Source: Streptomyces fragilis
GTDB lineage: Bacteria > Actinomycetota > Actinomycetes > Streptomycetales > Streptomycetaceae
Assembly: GCF_003112515.1 (NCBI RefSeq)
Contig: NZ_BEVZ01000001.1
Coordinates: 310,001 to 374,000 of the forward strand
Length of the DNA stretch: 64,000 nucleotides
Reading direction: 5' to 3'
The position numbers and the translations under genes were made by a program. A model generated the notes under the pieces. The model was not told where the DNA came from. It was given only the letters and a program-made list of their open reading frames with translations, and ran no database searches. Shown here one piece after another: positions 1-8,981 of the stretch (position 1 is the first letter of the stretch; each line of letters begins with the position of its first letter).

Positions 1-2
1 AG

Positions 3-1886
3 CGAGGCCGACTGGCCGGCCTGCAGTCCGAGGGCGACGACAGCGTGGCTGTTCGCGCGGCGTTGGACCTTTCCTACGAGACACTGCTCCCGGAAGCCCG
101 CCGGGTCTTCCGGCTCCTCGGTGTCACGGGAGGCAGCGGGCGCTCCACCGCCGCAATCGCCGCCACGTCCGACATCGATGCGAACCGTGCCGAGGAACTC
201 CTGCGTCAGGCGGAGAAGGTTCATCTCGTCCGGAGGGACGGCCGCGGACGGTGGGCCTGGCACGACCTGGTTCATGAATACGCGGTCGCCAGGAGCGGCA
301 CCGAGGACCCTGCGGACGTCCGCGACGCTGCTCGGCACAGACTCCTGGGGCACTACCTGCACAGCCTCGTAGCGGCAGCTGCAGTATGCAGTTTCCACAC
401 ACCTGCCGTGCCGTTGCCACCATCCGACGGAGCCGCCCCTCGTGCCTTCCGCTGCATGGACGAGGCAGCCGCCTGGGTGGATGCGGAGTGGAAGGACATC
501 GTCTCGGCCGTCATGCACGCGGCAGACTTCGGGCCGGCGCATTACGCGTGGCAGATCGTGGATGCCATGCAGGACGTCTTCCATCACTGGCGCCCGCTTT
601 CCGACTGGATCCGGCTGGCGACCATCTCCCGCAGCGCCGCGGATCGCGACGGTGACGCCGTGGGCGTGGCCGCGATGTCACTCGCCCTTGGCGCCGCCCG
701 GTGGAGGGAGGGTGACCTGCGTGAGGCTTTCGCCGCCTTCCAGCGCGCCGAGGACCGTTCCAAGGTGGCACGGTGGGGCCATGGAGAGGCGGCCGGACTA
801 CAGGGCGCAGGGGTCACCTTGAAAATTCTCGGCGAGCCCCGCCGAGCCCTTCCCCGCTACCGCAAAGCGATCGATCTCTACCACCAGCAGGGGAACCGCC
901 GCTCCGAGGGCTTGATGCTCCTCAACATGTCCTCCCTCAACCTCTCGCTCGGTCTGCTCGACGAGGCGGAGGAGGCAGCGACCAGAGCCCTCGACCTGCT
1001 GCAGGCCGACTTACGGATTCCCCGGTGCTTGGCGCTGGCCAACCTCGCCTCCGTCCGGCTCCACCAAGGCAGCCTGACGAGCGTCACCGAGCCGCTGCGG
1101 GAGTCGTTCGCCATCTGTCGTGACGCCGACCTCCCTTACGCGGAGGCGATGACACTGGACGTGCTCGCCAGGTTCCACGCGGAGACGGGAAGGGACGACA
1201 TCGCCTGGCGGGTCTGGCACGATGCCCTGGCCGTCGCCGAATGGGCGGAGAACCGTTACTGCCGGGCGAACGCATTGCTCGGTCTGTCTCTGCTGGCGCT
1301 GCGGTGGCGCTCCGCAGAGGACGCCCGGCAGTACCTGCAGCAGGCCGACGGCCTGATCGATTCGGGGTACCACGCCGGGAGGGTGGACGCCCTGCTCCAG
1401 CGCGCCCTGATCTCCCACGCCACGGGCGACGCGCTCACCGCAACGGCGCTGCTGGGACAGGCCGGCACGATGGCGATCGACGCCCATGTGCTGAGGCTTC
1501 CCTTGATCCGTGCCGCTGAGGCACTGACCCTGCTCGAGACCGGGGAGCCGAAAGCCGCCTTCGACGCTGCCCAAGGCGGGGTGGACGCCGCCCGACAGGC
1601 ATCGCAGCGTCTCGTAGAGGCGCGCTGTCTCAAAATCTTGGCCACGGCCGGCGAGGCCGCGGGGATCCTGCCCGCCGCTGAGGCCGCGGCAGGCAGGGCC
1701 ACCTCACTGTTCGACAGTCTCGGCATTCCCGCGGTACACCGCGATGGTGCCTGGTGGGCGGCCGGAGACGTCACGAAGCGACCTGTGGGCGCGCTGCCTC
1801 ATACCGTCGCGAAACCGCCCGCAGAGAGGGAGGAAAGACTGCGCGGGTTCATGGCGGACCACTTCCCGGAGGGCTGGGCAAGCTGA
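3..1886 (+). CDS. NB-ARC/TPR-type regulator, 5'-truncated by the window edge
   Basis: The frame is open to the left edge. The residues before the GTG at 45 (RLAGLQ, then SYETLLPEARRVFRLLG) read as the winged-helix part of an NB-ARC ATPase, so the real start lies outside the window. About 400 downstream residues are helical repeats with TPR spacing (GEPRRALPRYRKAIDLY, GLLDEAEEAATRALDLL). Proteins of this type are STAND regulators that oligomerise on nucleotide and ligand binding. Many Streptomyces relatives, such as AfsR, carry an N-terminal SARP DNA-binding domain, but that part is not visible here. The gene overlaps the convergent SARP gene by 88 bp. Its partner or signal is unknown. Confidence 0.85.
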   Translation, partial: RGRLAGLQSEGDDSVAVRAALDLSYETLLPEARRVFRLLGVTGGSGRSTAAIAATSDIDANRAEELLRQAEKVHLVRRDGRGRWAWHDLVHEYAVARSGTEDPADVRDAARHRLLGHYLHSLVAAAAVCSFHTPAVPLPPSDGAAPRAFRCMDEAAAWVDAEWKDIVSAVMHAADFGPAHYAWQIVDAMQDVFHHWRPLSDWIRLATISRSAADRDGDAVGVAAMSLALGAARWREGDLREAFAAFQRAEDRSKVARWGHGEAAGLQGAGVTLKILGEPRRALPRYRKAIDLYHQQGNRRSEGLMLLNMSSLNLSLGLLDEAEEAATRALDLLQADLRIPRCLALANLASVRLHQGSLTSVTEPLRESFAICRDADLPYAEAMTLDVLARFHAETGRDDIAWRVWHDALAVAEWAENRYCRANALLGLSLLALRWRSAEDARQYLQQADGLIDSGYHAGRVDALLQRALISHATGDALTATALLGQAGTMAIDAHVLRLPLIRAAEALTLLETGEPKAAFDAAQGGVDAARQASQRLVEARCLKILATAGEAAGILPAAEAAAGRATSLFDSLGIPAVHRDGAWWAAGDVTKRPVGALPHTVAKPPAEREERLRGFMADHFPEGWAS

Positions 1887-2638
1887 TGTGCCATCACAGC
1901 TGATTCGGCCGGTTCACCCTGGACCAGGAGCGACCTGTTCAATTCCTGCAGCTCCGGTCCAGGCTCACAGCCCAGGAAGTCGATCGTTCTGCGCCTCAGA
2001 CAGCGGAACTGCTGCAACGCCTCGGCGCGGCGTCCGTCGCGGTGCAGGGCCGCCATGAGCAGTCCGGTGACCCTCTCGTCGAGCGGATGCGACTCCGTGA
2101 AGTGGTGGAGGGCCGAAATGCGTTCCCCCGGACGGCCTGCGAGAAGTGACAGCTCGGTAACGGCTACCAATGCTTCGCGGTACTCGTGCTCCATGGTCAC
2201 CCTCGCTGCGTCCGCCCACGGGGCGCGGATGTCCGTCATCGGCTCCCCCCTCCAGAGCGCCAGCGCTTCGTCGTAGGCGCGAAGCCCCTTTTCCGCCATT
2301 CCCTCCCGATAAGCGACATGAGCACGGCGCGCCAGTGCCCGGAACCGTGCGACGTCCACGGAGTCCTCGTCGACGTTCAGCAGGTAGCCACCCGCTTCGC
2401 GAGTCAGGCGTTCACCCAGGATTTTTCTGAGCCGGGTCGCCAAGATGTAAAGCGCGCCCCGCGGATCCTCCGGCTGGGCCCGGTCCTGCCAGATGCGGTC
2501 GATCACCACTTCGTCGGCCAGGAACGCCCCTGGCGTCCAGGCAAGACTCGCGAGCAACCGCCCACAGCCGCCGGCGACCCGTTTCTGTCCGGCTTCAACC
2601 GTGTGAACGGTGACGCTGCCCAAGAGCTGAATGTTCAT
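1799..2638 (-). CDS. SARP-family transcriptional regulator (winged helix plus BTAD)
   Basis: This 279-residue protein has the SARP layout. An OmpR-like winged helix covers about residues 1-95 (MNIQLLGSV at the start, LATRLRKILG in the recognition region, then GGYLL). A bacterial transcriptional activation domain follows at about 100-245 (DVARFRALARRA, YDEALALWRGEP, GRRAEALQQF). It has no ATPase domain. Such proteins bind direct repeats near the -35 region of antibiotic-cluster promoters. The ATG is preceded by an AGGGGG ribosome-binding site. The 3' end runs 88 bp into the convergent NB-ARC/TPR gene, so the pair resembles an AfsR split into two opposing genes. No biosynthetic genes other than one P450 are nearby, so the target is unclear. 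Confidence 0.9.
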   Translation of the reverse strand: MNIQLLGSVTVHTVEAGQKRVAGGCGRLLASLAWTPGAFLADEVVIDRIWQDRAQPEDPRGALYILATRLRKILGERLTREAGGYLLNVDEDSVDVARFRALARRAHVAYREGMAEKGLRAYDEALALWRGEPMTDIRAPWADAARVTMEHEYREALVAVTELSLLAGRPGERISALHHFTESHPLDERVTGLLMAALHRDGRRAEALQQFRCLRRRTIDFLGCEPGPELQELNRSLLVQGEPAESAVMAHQLAQPSGKWSAMNPRSLSSLSAGGFATV

Positions 2639-2810
2639 GTATCCCCCTGCAAGAGCTACCTCGTTCGCTGCTCAGGCACTCTCCACCGAGGAGGTTCCGA
2701 TTCCGCATGGCTCATGCATGGCCTCCGCACGGCGACCCGTGGTGTGCCCCGGGTCATCGACGGCGGAACCAGTTCACCTGCTGGTCATCGGGTTGGGACA
2801 CCATAGGAGA

Positions 2811-3449
2811 GTGAACGCGACACTCACGGTCGGCTTCGACCTCGACATGACCCTGATCGACTCCCGCCCGGGCATCCACGCCTGCTACACGGAGCTCTCG
2901 GCGCGGACCGGCACGTTCGTCGACGCCGACCTGGCCGTCACCCGGCTGGGCCCGCCGCTGGAGACGGAGCTGGCGTACTGGTTCCCCGAGGAGCGGATCA
3001 CGGAGATCGCCGGCGTGTACCGGGAGATGTACCCGCGGTACGCCATCGCCCCGACGCTCGCCATGCCCGGGGCCCGGGAGGCGGTGGACGCGGTGCGCGC
3101 GGCGGGCGGCCGGGCGGTCGTGGTCACCGCCAAGTACGAGCCGAACGCGAAGTTGCACCTGGCCCACCTCGGCATCGACGCGGACGCCGTGATCGGCGGC
3201 CTGTGGGCGGAGGCGAAGGCGGAGGCGCTGCGCGCCGAGGGGGCGACCGTCTACGTGGGCGACCACGTCGGGGACGTGCTCGGCGCGCGGCGCGCGGGCG
3301 CGCTGTCCGTCGGGGTGGCGAGCGGTCCCTGCCCGGCCGGCGAGCTCCGCGCCGCGGGCGCCGACGTGGTGCTGGCCGACCTGTCCGAGTTCCCGGCGTG
3401 GCTGGCGGACTACCTCACGGCGCCGACGCCGGAGCCCGAGGCCGCCTGA
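2811..3449 (+). CDS. HAD-superfamily hydrolase (phosphoglycolate phosphatase-like)
   Basis: The protein starts with VNATLTVGFDLDMTLIDS, which contains HAD motif I (DLDMT, with the nucleophile and acid/base aspartates). A helical cap follows, then motif II (VVVTAK), and motif IV (VGDHVGDVLGARRAGA) near the C terminus. It should dephosphorylate a small phosphorylated metabolite in the cytoplasm. The substrate cannot be read from sequence. The open frame extends upstream, but homology begins at the GTG at 2811, which directly follows AGGAGA. It converges on, and overlaps by 40 bp, the small membrane-protein gene. Confidence 0.88.
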   Translation: MNATLTVGFDLDMTLIDSRPGIHACYTELSARTGTFVDADLAVTRLGPPLETELAYWFPEERITEIAGVYREMYPRYAIAPTLAMPGAREAVDAVRAAGGRAVVVTAKYEPNAKLHLAHLGIDADAVIGGLWAEAKAEALRAEGATVYVGDHVGDVLGARRAGALSVGVASGPCPAGELRAAGADVVLADLSEFPAWLADYLTAPTPEPEAA

Positions 3450-3682
3450 GCGGCGGCCGCCTCCCGGGCCGCGCGCGCCTCGCGGCGCCCGGCCGCGGCG
3501 GAGGTCAGCACGCCCGCGGCGGCGATCAGGAAGCCCACGCCCATCAGCATGCTCAGGCAGAACATGTAGACGGGGAACGGCGTGGTGCCCAGCAGGAGCG
3601 GGGCCACGGTGACCAAGGTGGCCACGGCGCCGACGACGAAGACGATCCCGCCGACGCGGACCAGGCGGTCGCCGGAATTCAT
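3410..3682 (-). CDS. Small two-helix membrane protein
   Basis: A protein of about 90 residues with two hydrophobic segments (IVFVVGAVATLVTVAPLLLG and FCLSMLMGVGFLIAAAGVL) and a charged, alanine-rich C-terminal tail. I do not recognise a named family. The start was placed at the ATG giving MNSGDRLVRV; six extra codons upstream (MREQTP) are possible. It lies convergent to the HAD gene with a 40-bp overlap and is probably monocistronic. Confidence 0.7.
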   Translation of the reverse strand: MNSGDRLVRVGGIVFVVGAVATLVTVAPLLLGTTPFPVYMFCLSMLMGVGFLIAAAGVLTSAAAGRREARAAREAAAAQAASGSGVGAVR

Positions 3683-3836
3683 TGGTGTTTGTTCACGCAC
3701 CCCACCAGGGTAGTTCCCAGCCAGGGGAAACGGCCGGGGGACGTCTTGTCCCCGGGCAGGGGCCCATTAGCCTGTAAACCGGCCGATCTCGCCGGCCGCC
3801 ATCACCGCAACCAGCACGAGGACGAGGACGACGGAC

Positions 3837-4220
3837 GTGCCCACCGGCAAGGTCAAATGGTTCAACAAGGAGAAGGGCTTCGGCTTCCTCTCCCGCGACG
3901 ACGGCGGTGACGTCTTCGTCCACTCCTCGGTCCTGCCCGCCGGCGTCGAGGCCCTCAAGCCCGGTCAGCGGGTCGAGTTCGGTGTGGTGGCTGGACAGCG
4001 CGGCGAGCAGGCGCTCGCCGTCAGCCTGCTGGAGCCCGCTCCTTCGGTGGCGGCGGCGCAGCGGCGCAAGCCGGCCGAGCTGGCGTCCATCGTCCAGGAC
4101 CTGACGACCCTGCTGGAGGGCATGGTGGCCGGGCTGGACCGGGGCCGTTACCCCGACAAGGCGGTCGGCAAGAAGGTCGCCACCCTGCTGCGGGCCGTCG
4201 CCGACGACCTGGACGTCTGA
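3837..4220 (+). CDS. Cold-shock domain protein with C-terminal extension
   Basis: Residues 1-66 form a cold-shock OB fold with RNP1 (KGFGFLS) and RNP2 (DVFVHSS), which bind single-stranded RNA or DNA. The remaining 60 or so residues are a helical extension ([20 protein letters not shown], then [16 protein letters not shown]), so the protein is about twice the length of a classic CspA. The start is a GTG giving [10 protein letters not shown]. The extension may mediate dimerisation or partner binding, which is inference. A strong hairpin follows the stop codon. Confidence 0.92.
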   Translation: MPTGKVKWFNKEKGFGFLSRDDGGDVFVHSSVLPAGVEALKPGQRVEFGVVAGQRGEQALAVSLLEPAPSVAAAQRRKPAELASIVQDLTTLLEGMVAGLDRGRYPDKAVGKKVATLLRAVADDLDV

Positions 4221-4245
4221 CGCCCCGCCCCGTCCGGCGGCGGGG

Positions 4246-4281
4246 CCGGCCCGCCCCAGGCGGTCGCCCGGGGCGGGCCGG
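4246..4281. terminator. Bidirectional hairpin between the csp and P450 genes
   Basis: Inverted repeat with a 12-bp stem: CCGGCCCGCCCC (4246-4257) pairs with GGGGCGGGCCGG (4270-4281), and a further 4 bp can form inside the loop. It sits exactly between the convergent stops. There is no T run, as is usual in streptomycetes. Confidence 0.7.
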
Positions 4282-4288
4282 GCCGGCG

Positions 4289-5500
4289 CTACCGCGCGCG
4301 GGTGACCTCGACCGGCAGGTGGCGGACGCCGACGATAACCGCCGGGTTCCGGTACTCGACGTCGTCGTAGGAGGCGACGGCCAGCGTGGCGAAACGTTCC
4401 AGCAGCAGGCGGACGCCGATGCGGGCCTCGAGGCGGGCGAGGTGGGCGCCGAGGCAGAAGTGGATGCCGTGCCCGAAGGTCAGGTGGGGGTTCGGGCTGC
4501 GCCCGACGTCGACGGCGTCGGGGTCCGTGAAGCGGGCGAAGTCACGGTTGGCGGCTCCCAGGTGGGCCGTGATCAGCGTGTCGGCCGGGATCTCGTGGCC
4601 GCCGAGGACGACGGGGCGGGCGGTGCGCCGGCCCACCTCGGGGAACGGGGGAAGCCACCGCAGCACCTCTTCGAGTGCCGCCGGGATCCGGTCGGGATCG
4701 GCGCGCAGCCCGTCCAGGGCGCCGGGGAGCCGGTCGAGGGTGAGGACGGTGTTGCCCAGCAGGGCGGTGGTGGTGATGTGCCCGGCGACCAGCAGCAGGG
4801 CGACGAAGCCGACGATCTCCTGGTCGGCCAGGCGGACGCCGTCGACCTCGGCGTGCAGCAGGCGGCTGGTGAGGTCGTCGCCGGGGTCGGCCCGCCGGCG
4901 GCGGATGTGGTCCAGCACGTAGCCGTTCATCTCGCGCACGGTGGGCGCGATCGCCTCCAGGGCGCGCCCGAGGTCGTCCATGTCGGCGCTCTCGCCGACC
5001 AGTTCGCCGTCGAACAGGACGCTCGCCCACTCGTGGAACAGCCGGTGGTCCTCGGGCGGCACCCCGAGCAGTTCGGCGATGACGATGACGGGGAGCGGGT
5101 TCGCGAGGGCTTCCACCAGGTCGAAGCGGTCCCGGCCGGCGACCTCGTCCAGCAGCCGGGTGACGACGTCCTCGATCCGTGGCGCCAGCCCCTGGACGAC
5201 GCGCGGGGTGAAGGCCTGGCTGACGAGGGTGCGCAGCTTGCGGTGGTGCGGCGGGTCCATGCCGACGAAGTTGCCCTGCCGGAAGGTGTCGAAGTCCTCC
5301 TGCGTCGGGGCGAGGGAGCTCATGTCGGAGGAGAAGGTGGCGTGGTCGCTCAGCACGGCCGCGACGCCTTCGTGGTCCACGACCTGCCACACGCCGAGCG
5401 TCTCGTCGTGGTGGACGGGTCCCTTGTCGCGCAGGGACTGCCACCGGTCGATCAGCGTGTCGAACAGTAAGGGGCTTACGGACGGCTGCTTGCTGGTCAC
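4289..5500 (-). CDS. Cytochrome P450 monooxygenase
   Basis: 403 residues, the usual size of a soluble bacterial P450. The heme loop is FGHGIHFCLG with Cys349 as the iron ligand. The I-helix oxygen-activation motif is AGHITT (239-244), and the K-helix ExxR is EEVLR (277-281). The start is a GTG preceded by GGAGA; the longer open frame upstream is not protein-like. Ferredoxin and ferredoxin reductase are not encoded beside it, so electrons must come from elsewhere. The substrate is unknown. The sequence resembles the actinobacterial CYP105/107 class that hydroxylates macrolides, terpenes or xenobiotics. It lies between the csp gene and the mqn genes with about 200 bp of non-coding DNA upstream. 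Confidence 0.95.
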   Translation of the reverse strand: MTSKQPSVSPLLFDTLIDRWQSLRDKGPVHHDETLGVWQVVDHEGVAAVLSDHATFSSDMSSLAPTQEDFDTFRQGNFVGMDPPHHRKLRTLVSQAFTPRVVQGLAPRIEDVVTRLLDEVAGRDRFDLVEALANPLPVIVIAELLGVPPEDHRLFHEWASVLFDGELVGESADMDDLGRALEAIAPTVREMNGYVLDHIRRRRADPGDDLTSRLLHAEVDGVRLADQEIVGFVALLLVAGHITTTALLGNTVLTLDRLPGALDGLRADPDRIPAALEEVLRWLPPFPEVGRRTARPVVLGGHEIPADTLITAHLGAANRDFARFTDPDAVDVGRSPNPHLTFGHGIHFCLGAHLARLEARIGVRLLLERFATLAVASYDDVEYRNPAVIVGVRHLPVEVTRAR

Positions 5501-5696
5501 TCGTTCTCCACGTGGGGTAGGAGGCGGACTCGCCGCGGCCGGCAACGAGGCCGCGGCGTCCAGGAGTTGGGCCGATCCCGAAACTACGCGACCACTGTAC
5601 GGTCGGCGTGGGCGAAAGGGTGCGGATCCGCCGCGCCTCGCCCCGTGAGGATCACCTTGGCCGAGAACCCCCCACGCCACGGCCGGCCGGGGCCGG

Positions 5697-6611
5697 TCAG
5701 GGGAAGGCGAGCGCGTCCGGCTTCAGCGCGGGGACGAGGCCCTGGTCCGCGGCGCGGTCCAGCAGGCCGCGGACCGCCGCCAGGCCCTCCTCGCCGAGGT
5801 CCGCGGTGAACTCGTTGACGTACAGCGCGATGTGCTGGTCGGCGACGGCCGGGTCCATCTCCTGCGCGTGCTCCATCACGTACGGGCGCGTCGCCTCGGG
5901 CACCGCCCAGGCGGCGCGCACCGAGGCGCGGGCCGCGTCGGCGAGCCGGCGCAGCGTCTCCTCGCCCAAGGAGCGCTTGGCGATGATGGCGCCGAGCGGG
6001 ATCGCCAGCCCGGTGGCGGCCTCCCAGTGCTCGCCCATGTCGGCGAGCCTGGTCAGGCCGTAGTCCTGGTAGGTGAACCGCGCCTCGTGGATGACCAGGC
6101 CGGCGTCCACCCTGCCGTCGCGGACCGCGGGCATGATCTCGTGGAACGGCATCACCACGATCTCGCCGACGCCGCCGGGCACCTCGGCCGCCGCCCACAG
6201 CCGGAACAGCAGGTAGGCGGTGGACCGCTCGCTCGGCACGGCGACGGTGCGCCCGGCCAGGTCGCCGGGGGCGACGGCGTCCCGGGTGAGCACCAGCGGG
6301 CCGCAGCCGCGGCCCAGCGCGCCGCCGCAGGGCAGCAGCGCGTACTCGTCCAGCACGTACGGCAGCACCGCGTACGACACCTTCAGCACGTCGAACTCGC
6401 CGCGCTCGGCCATGCCGTTGGTGATGTCGATGTCGGCGAAGGTGACGTCGAGGGCGGGCGCGCCGGGGATCCGGCCGTGGGCCCACGCCTCGAAGACGAA
6501 GGTGTCGTTCGGGCAGGGCGAGTAGGCGATGCGCAGCGCGGCGCCCTCGTCACGGCCGGGGTGGCCGGTGTGCCCGGCGGCGGCAGGGGTGTGCGTCGGC
6601 GTGTCGCTCAT
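5697..6611 (-). CDS. mqnD: 1,4-dihydroxy-6-naphthoate synthase MqnD (futalosine pathway)
   Basis: MqnD converts cyclic dehypoxanthinyl futalosine into 1,4-dihydroxy-6-naphthoate in the futalosine route to menaquinone. The protein has a periplasmic-binding-like fold. The family signature IAYSPCPNDTFVFEAWAHG is near residue 28, with DIDITNGMAERGEFDVLKVS and VIHEARFTYQDYGL downstream. A 25-residue His/Gly-rich N-terminal extension precedes the fold. The ATG overlaps the mqnB stop by 4 bp (ATGA), so translation is probably coupled. Streptomyces make menaquinone by this route and lack the MenF-MenE pathway. Confidence 0.95.
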   Translation of the reverse strand: MSDTPTHTPAAAGHTGHPGRDEGAALRIAYSPCPNDTFVFEAWAHGRIPGAPALDVTFADIDITNGMAERGEFDVLKVSYAVLPYVLDEYALLPCGGALGRGCGPLVLTRDAVAPGDLAGRTVAVPSERSTAYLLFRLWAAAEVPGGVGEIVVMPFHEIMPAVRDGRVDAGLVIHEARFTYQDYGLTRLADMGEHWEAATGLAIPLGAIIAKRSLGEETLRRLADAARASVRAAWAVPEATRPYVMEHAQEMDPAVADQHIALYVNEFTADLGEEGLAAVRGLLDRAADQGLVPALKPDALAFP

Positions 6612-7336
6612 GGCTTCACTCTTTCGGTGCTGAAGCGCCTCAGGACGGGTGCGAGCCCCTCGAAGGCGGCGGTGAGGGCGGCCAGCGCCTCGGGGATCCG
6701 CCAGGCGGCGCGGTCGCGGGGGCCGACCGGGTTGGAGACGGCCCGGACCTCCAGGACGGGTACGCCGTGCGCGGCGGCCGCCTCGGCGACGCCGAAGCCC
6801 TCCATCGCCTCGGCGAGCGCGCCGGGGTGACGGGACAGGAGCAGCTCGGCGCGCCCGGCGGTGCCGGTGACGGTGGAGGCGGTGAGCACCGGGCCGGTGG
6901 CCGCTCCGGTGGCCCGCGCGGCGGCGCGGACCAGGTCGGCGGGCGGGCGGTGGGTGACCGCGCCGAAGCCGAGCTCGGTGACGGGCAGGAAGCCGTCGGC
7001 GGTCTCGGCGCCCAGGTCGGCGGCGGTGATCTCGTCGGCCACCACCAGGGAGCCGACGGGCGCGGCGGGGGCGAAGCCGCCGCCGATGCCGGCCGAGACG
7101 ACCAGGCGGTACGGCTCGCCGCGCAGGGCGGCGGCGGTGAGCGCGGTGGCGGTCGACGCGGCCGCGAGCGCGGGGCCGACGCCGGCCGCGAGGAGGTCGG
7201 GGCCGTCCGTCAGACCGCGCACCAGCAGGCCGCCGGGCAGCGACGCCTCACCGGCGACGGGACCGAACGCGCGGGCCACCGCGTCCCCTTCGGCGGGGAC
7301 GGCGGTGGCCACGAGTACGCGGGTCAGGCCGGACAC
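6608..7336 (-). CDS. mqnB: Futalosine hydrolase MqnB
   Basis: MqnB removes hypoxanthine from futalosine to give dehypoxanthine futalosine. It belongs to the nucleoside phosphorylase/MTAN fold. Visible features are the N-terminal strand VLVATAVPAEGDAV, the VVSAGIGGGFAP loop, EAMEGFGVAEAAAAHGVP (the purine/ribose-binding region) and VRAVSNPVGPRDRAAW near the C terminus. The GTG start lies 8 bp downstream of the DUF2771 lipoprotein stop, and the gene overlaps mqnD by 4 bp, so the three genes form a tight operon. Confidence 0.93.
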   Translation of the reverse strand: MSGLTRVLVATAVPAEGDAVARAFGPVAGEASLPGGLLVRGLTDGPDLLAAGVGPALAAASTATALTAAALRGEPYRLVVSAGIGGGFAPAAPVGSLVVADEITAADLGAETADGFLPVTELGFGAVTHRPPADLVRAAARATGAATGPVLTASTVTGTAGRAELLLSRHPGALAEAMEGFGVAEAAAAHGVPVLEVRAVSNPVGPRDRAAWRIPEALAALTAAFEGLAPVLRRFSTERVKP

Positions 7337-7343
7337 GGTGCGC

Positions 7344-7835
7344 TCAGCTGTCGTCGCCGCGCTTGAGCTTGAACGTCCACAGGCCGGTGGTCCTGGCCTT
7401 GTCGTCCTCGTCCAGCGCCCGGATGGCGACGACGGTGGAGTTGCCCTGGGCGCCGTACTGGGGGTCGAAGAAGACGCTGCCCGGGATCGTGCGGTAGGTG
7501 CGGCCGCTGTCCTCGACGAGCGGGCGGCCGTTCATGAGGATCACCCAGCGGCTCTCGGCGATCTCCTGGTCGACGCCGAACCGGACGGTCTCGTCCTGGT
7601 TCACCTTCAGGGTGGGGACGTCCTTGTCCTGCAGGCAGGACGTCAGCTCCTTGTCGTCGATCGCCTTGCCGTCGTTCCAGCAGGAGGCCTCTGAGTTGAC
7701 CGTGTCCGAATTGACGGTCACGGTGGCGACCGGCGACGGCGCGTCGCAGGCGGAGAGAGCGAGCAGCCCGGCGGAAACGGCGCCGACGGCGGCGACGGCT
7801 CGGCGGCGGCGCGCGGCGGAGTGCATCGTGGTCAT
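7344..7835 (-). CDS. DUF2771-family lipoprotein
   Basis: A basic N terminus (RRRRAVAAV) is followed by a hydrophobic stretch ending in a lipobox, ALSAC, at about residue 30, so the mature protein should be lipid-anchored on the outer membrane face. The exported domain of about 130 residues has two cysteines (SCW, SCL) that may form a disulfide. It matches my recollection of the actinobacterial DUF2771 family, whose function is unknown. Minus-strand TAGCCT lies 6 nt before the ATG at 7835, which would fit a leaderless transcript. It is the first gene of a tight run with mqnB and mqnD; a link to menaquinone is conjecture. Confidence 0.85.
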   Translation of the reverse strand: MTTMHSAARRRRAVAAVGAVSAGLLALSACDAPSPVATVTVNSDTVNSEASCWNDGKAIDDKELTSCLQDKDVPTLKVNQDETVRFGVDQEIAESRWVILMNGRPLVEDSGRTYRTIPGSVFFDPQYGAQGNSTVVAIRALDEDDKARTTGLWTFKLKRGDDS

Positions 7836-8048
7836 GGCCGAAGGCTATCTGGCCCCGGCAACGACAAGGTCACGCGGGGGTCGGCGTGCCGTCCCCCGCG
7901 GCGCTCGTACGGTGCGAACCGCCGCGTGCTGGACGCTTTCGCCCCGGGAAGGCCGGGTGAGGACCCTGGCAGGGCGCTGCCGCCCGTGCCCTCCCCTGCC
8001 TTGCCGTCCCCGGCCGCACGGGGCCGCGGCGCGGGGCCGGCGGCCGGG

Positions 8049-8981
8049 TCAGGAGTGGCCCAGGTCCTCCGTGGAGGAGTCGGCCGTGGCGGGCACGGAG
8101 CCCTCGTCGGGGACCGAGACGGGGTGCAGCACCATCGACTCGACCCGGGTCTCGTCGAGGACCGGCGGCGCGGGCCGCGGCGGCTTGGGCATCACGGCGG
8201 CCTCCGAGTGGGCACCGCAGCCGTACCCGAGCGACACCGCGCGCCCGTCCGCGGGCGAGAACTCGTTGGCGCACACGCCGAACGCCTGGCCCAGCGAGCC
8301 GCCCACCCGGGCCAGGAACCCGCAGGACACGCACGTCGCGGGCGCCGCCTGCGCCATCGGGGTCTTCGGGCCGAAGGAGTCCTCCCACCGGTCCGCCGCG
8401 GTGTGCAGCCCGTACCGCGACAGCACCCGGGCCCGGCGCAGGCCCAGCTCCTCGGCGACGGCCGCGATCGTGCCGCGGGCCGGGGTGACCGGCAGCTCCG
8501 CGGGCCCGGCGCCCGCCACCTCGGCGTCCTCCGCCTCGACCAGCGCGGCCATCTCGTCGGAGACCGCGGAGTTCGGCGCGGGCTCGTCCTCGCCGCTCCA
8601 GCCCGGCTCCAGGCGCAGGTCGTCGGCGTTGGTCGGCAGCAGGTCGCCGGGGCCGAGGTCGCCCGGCCGCAGCCGCTCGCTCCACGGCACCCATTCGGGG
8701 GCCAGCAGCGAGTCCGGGCCGGGCAGCAGCACCGTCTCGTCCAGGGTGACGATCTTGGCGCGGGAGGCCCGGGCCACCGTCACGGCCCAGCGCCAGCCGC
8801 GGTAGCCGGGGTCCTGGCACGCGAAGAAGTGGGTGACGACGCGGTCCCCCTCGGCGACCACGCCGACGTGCTCGCCGACGACTCCCGGCGCGGCCACCTC
8901 CTCGGCTGCGGCGCGGGCGAGGTCGACGGCCTCGGCGCACAGGCGGTCGGGGGTGCGGCTTCGCGTTGTCGCTGCGCTCAC
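8049..8981 (-). CDS. DUF3027 domain protein with a cysteine cluster
   Basis: The core runs from LCAEAVDLARAAAEEV through HFFACQDPGYRGWRWAVTVARA, WVPWSERLRPGDLGPGDLLPT and ARVLSRYGLHTAADRW, which I associate with actinobacterial DUF3027. Near the C terminus CVSCGFLARVGG, VCANEFSPADG and YGCGAHSE supply at least four cysteines and a histidine, as in a zinc-binding site. The start is the GTG giving VSAATTRSRTP, with GGAGAG upstream; the longer open frame is Arg-rich and non-homologous. The function is unknown. Confidence 0.85.
   Translation of the reverse strand: MSAATTRSRTPDRLCAEAVDLARAAAEEVAAPGVVGEHVGVVAEGDRVVTHFFACQDPGYRGWRWAVTVARASRAKIVTLDETVLLPGPDSLLAPEWVPWSERLRPGDLGPGDLLPTNADDLRLEPGWSGEDEPAPNSAVSDEMAALVEAEDAEVAGAGPAELPVTPARGTIAAVAEELGLRRARVLSRYGLHTAADRWEDSFGPKTPMAQAAPATCVSCGFLARVGGSLGQAFGVCANEFSPADGRAVSLGYGCGAHSEAAVMPKPPRPAPPVLDETRVESMVLHPVSVPDEGSVPATADSSTEDLGHS

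Noticed and set aside
1799..5500. An antibiotic biosynthetic cluster implied by SARP plus P450
   Set aside because: No synthase, tailoring set, ferredoxin or resistance genes lie between them; both are isolated.
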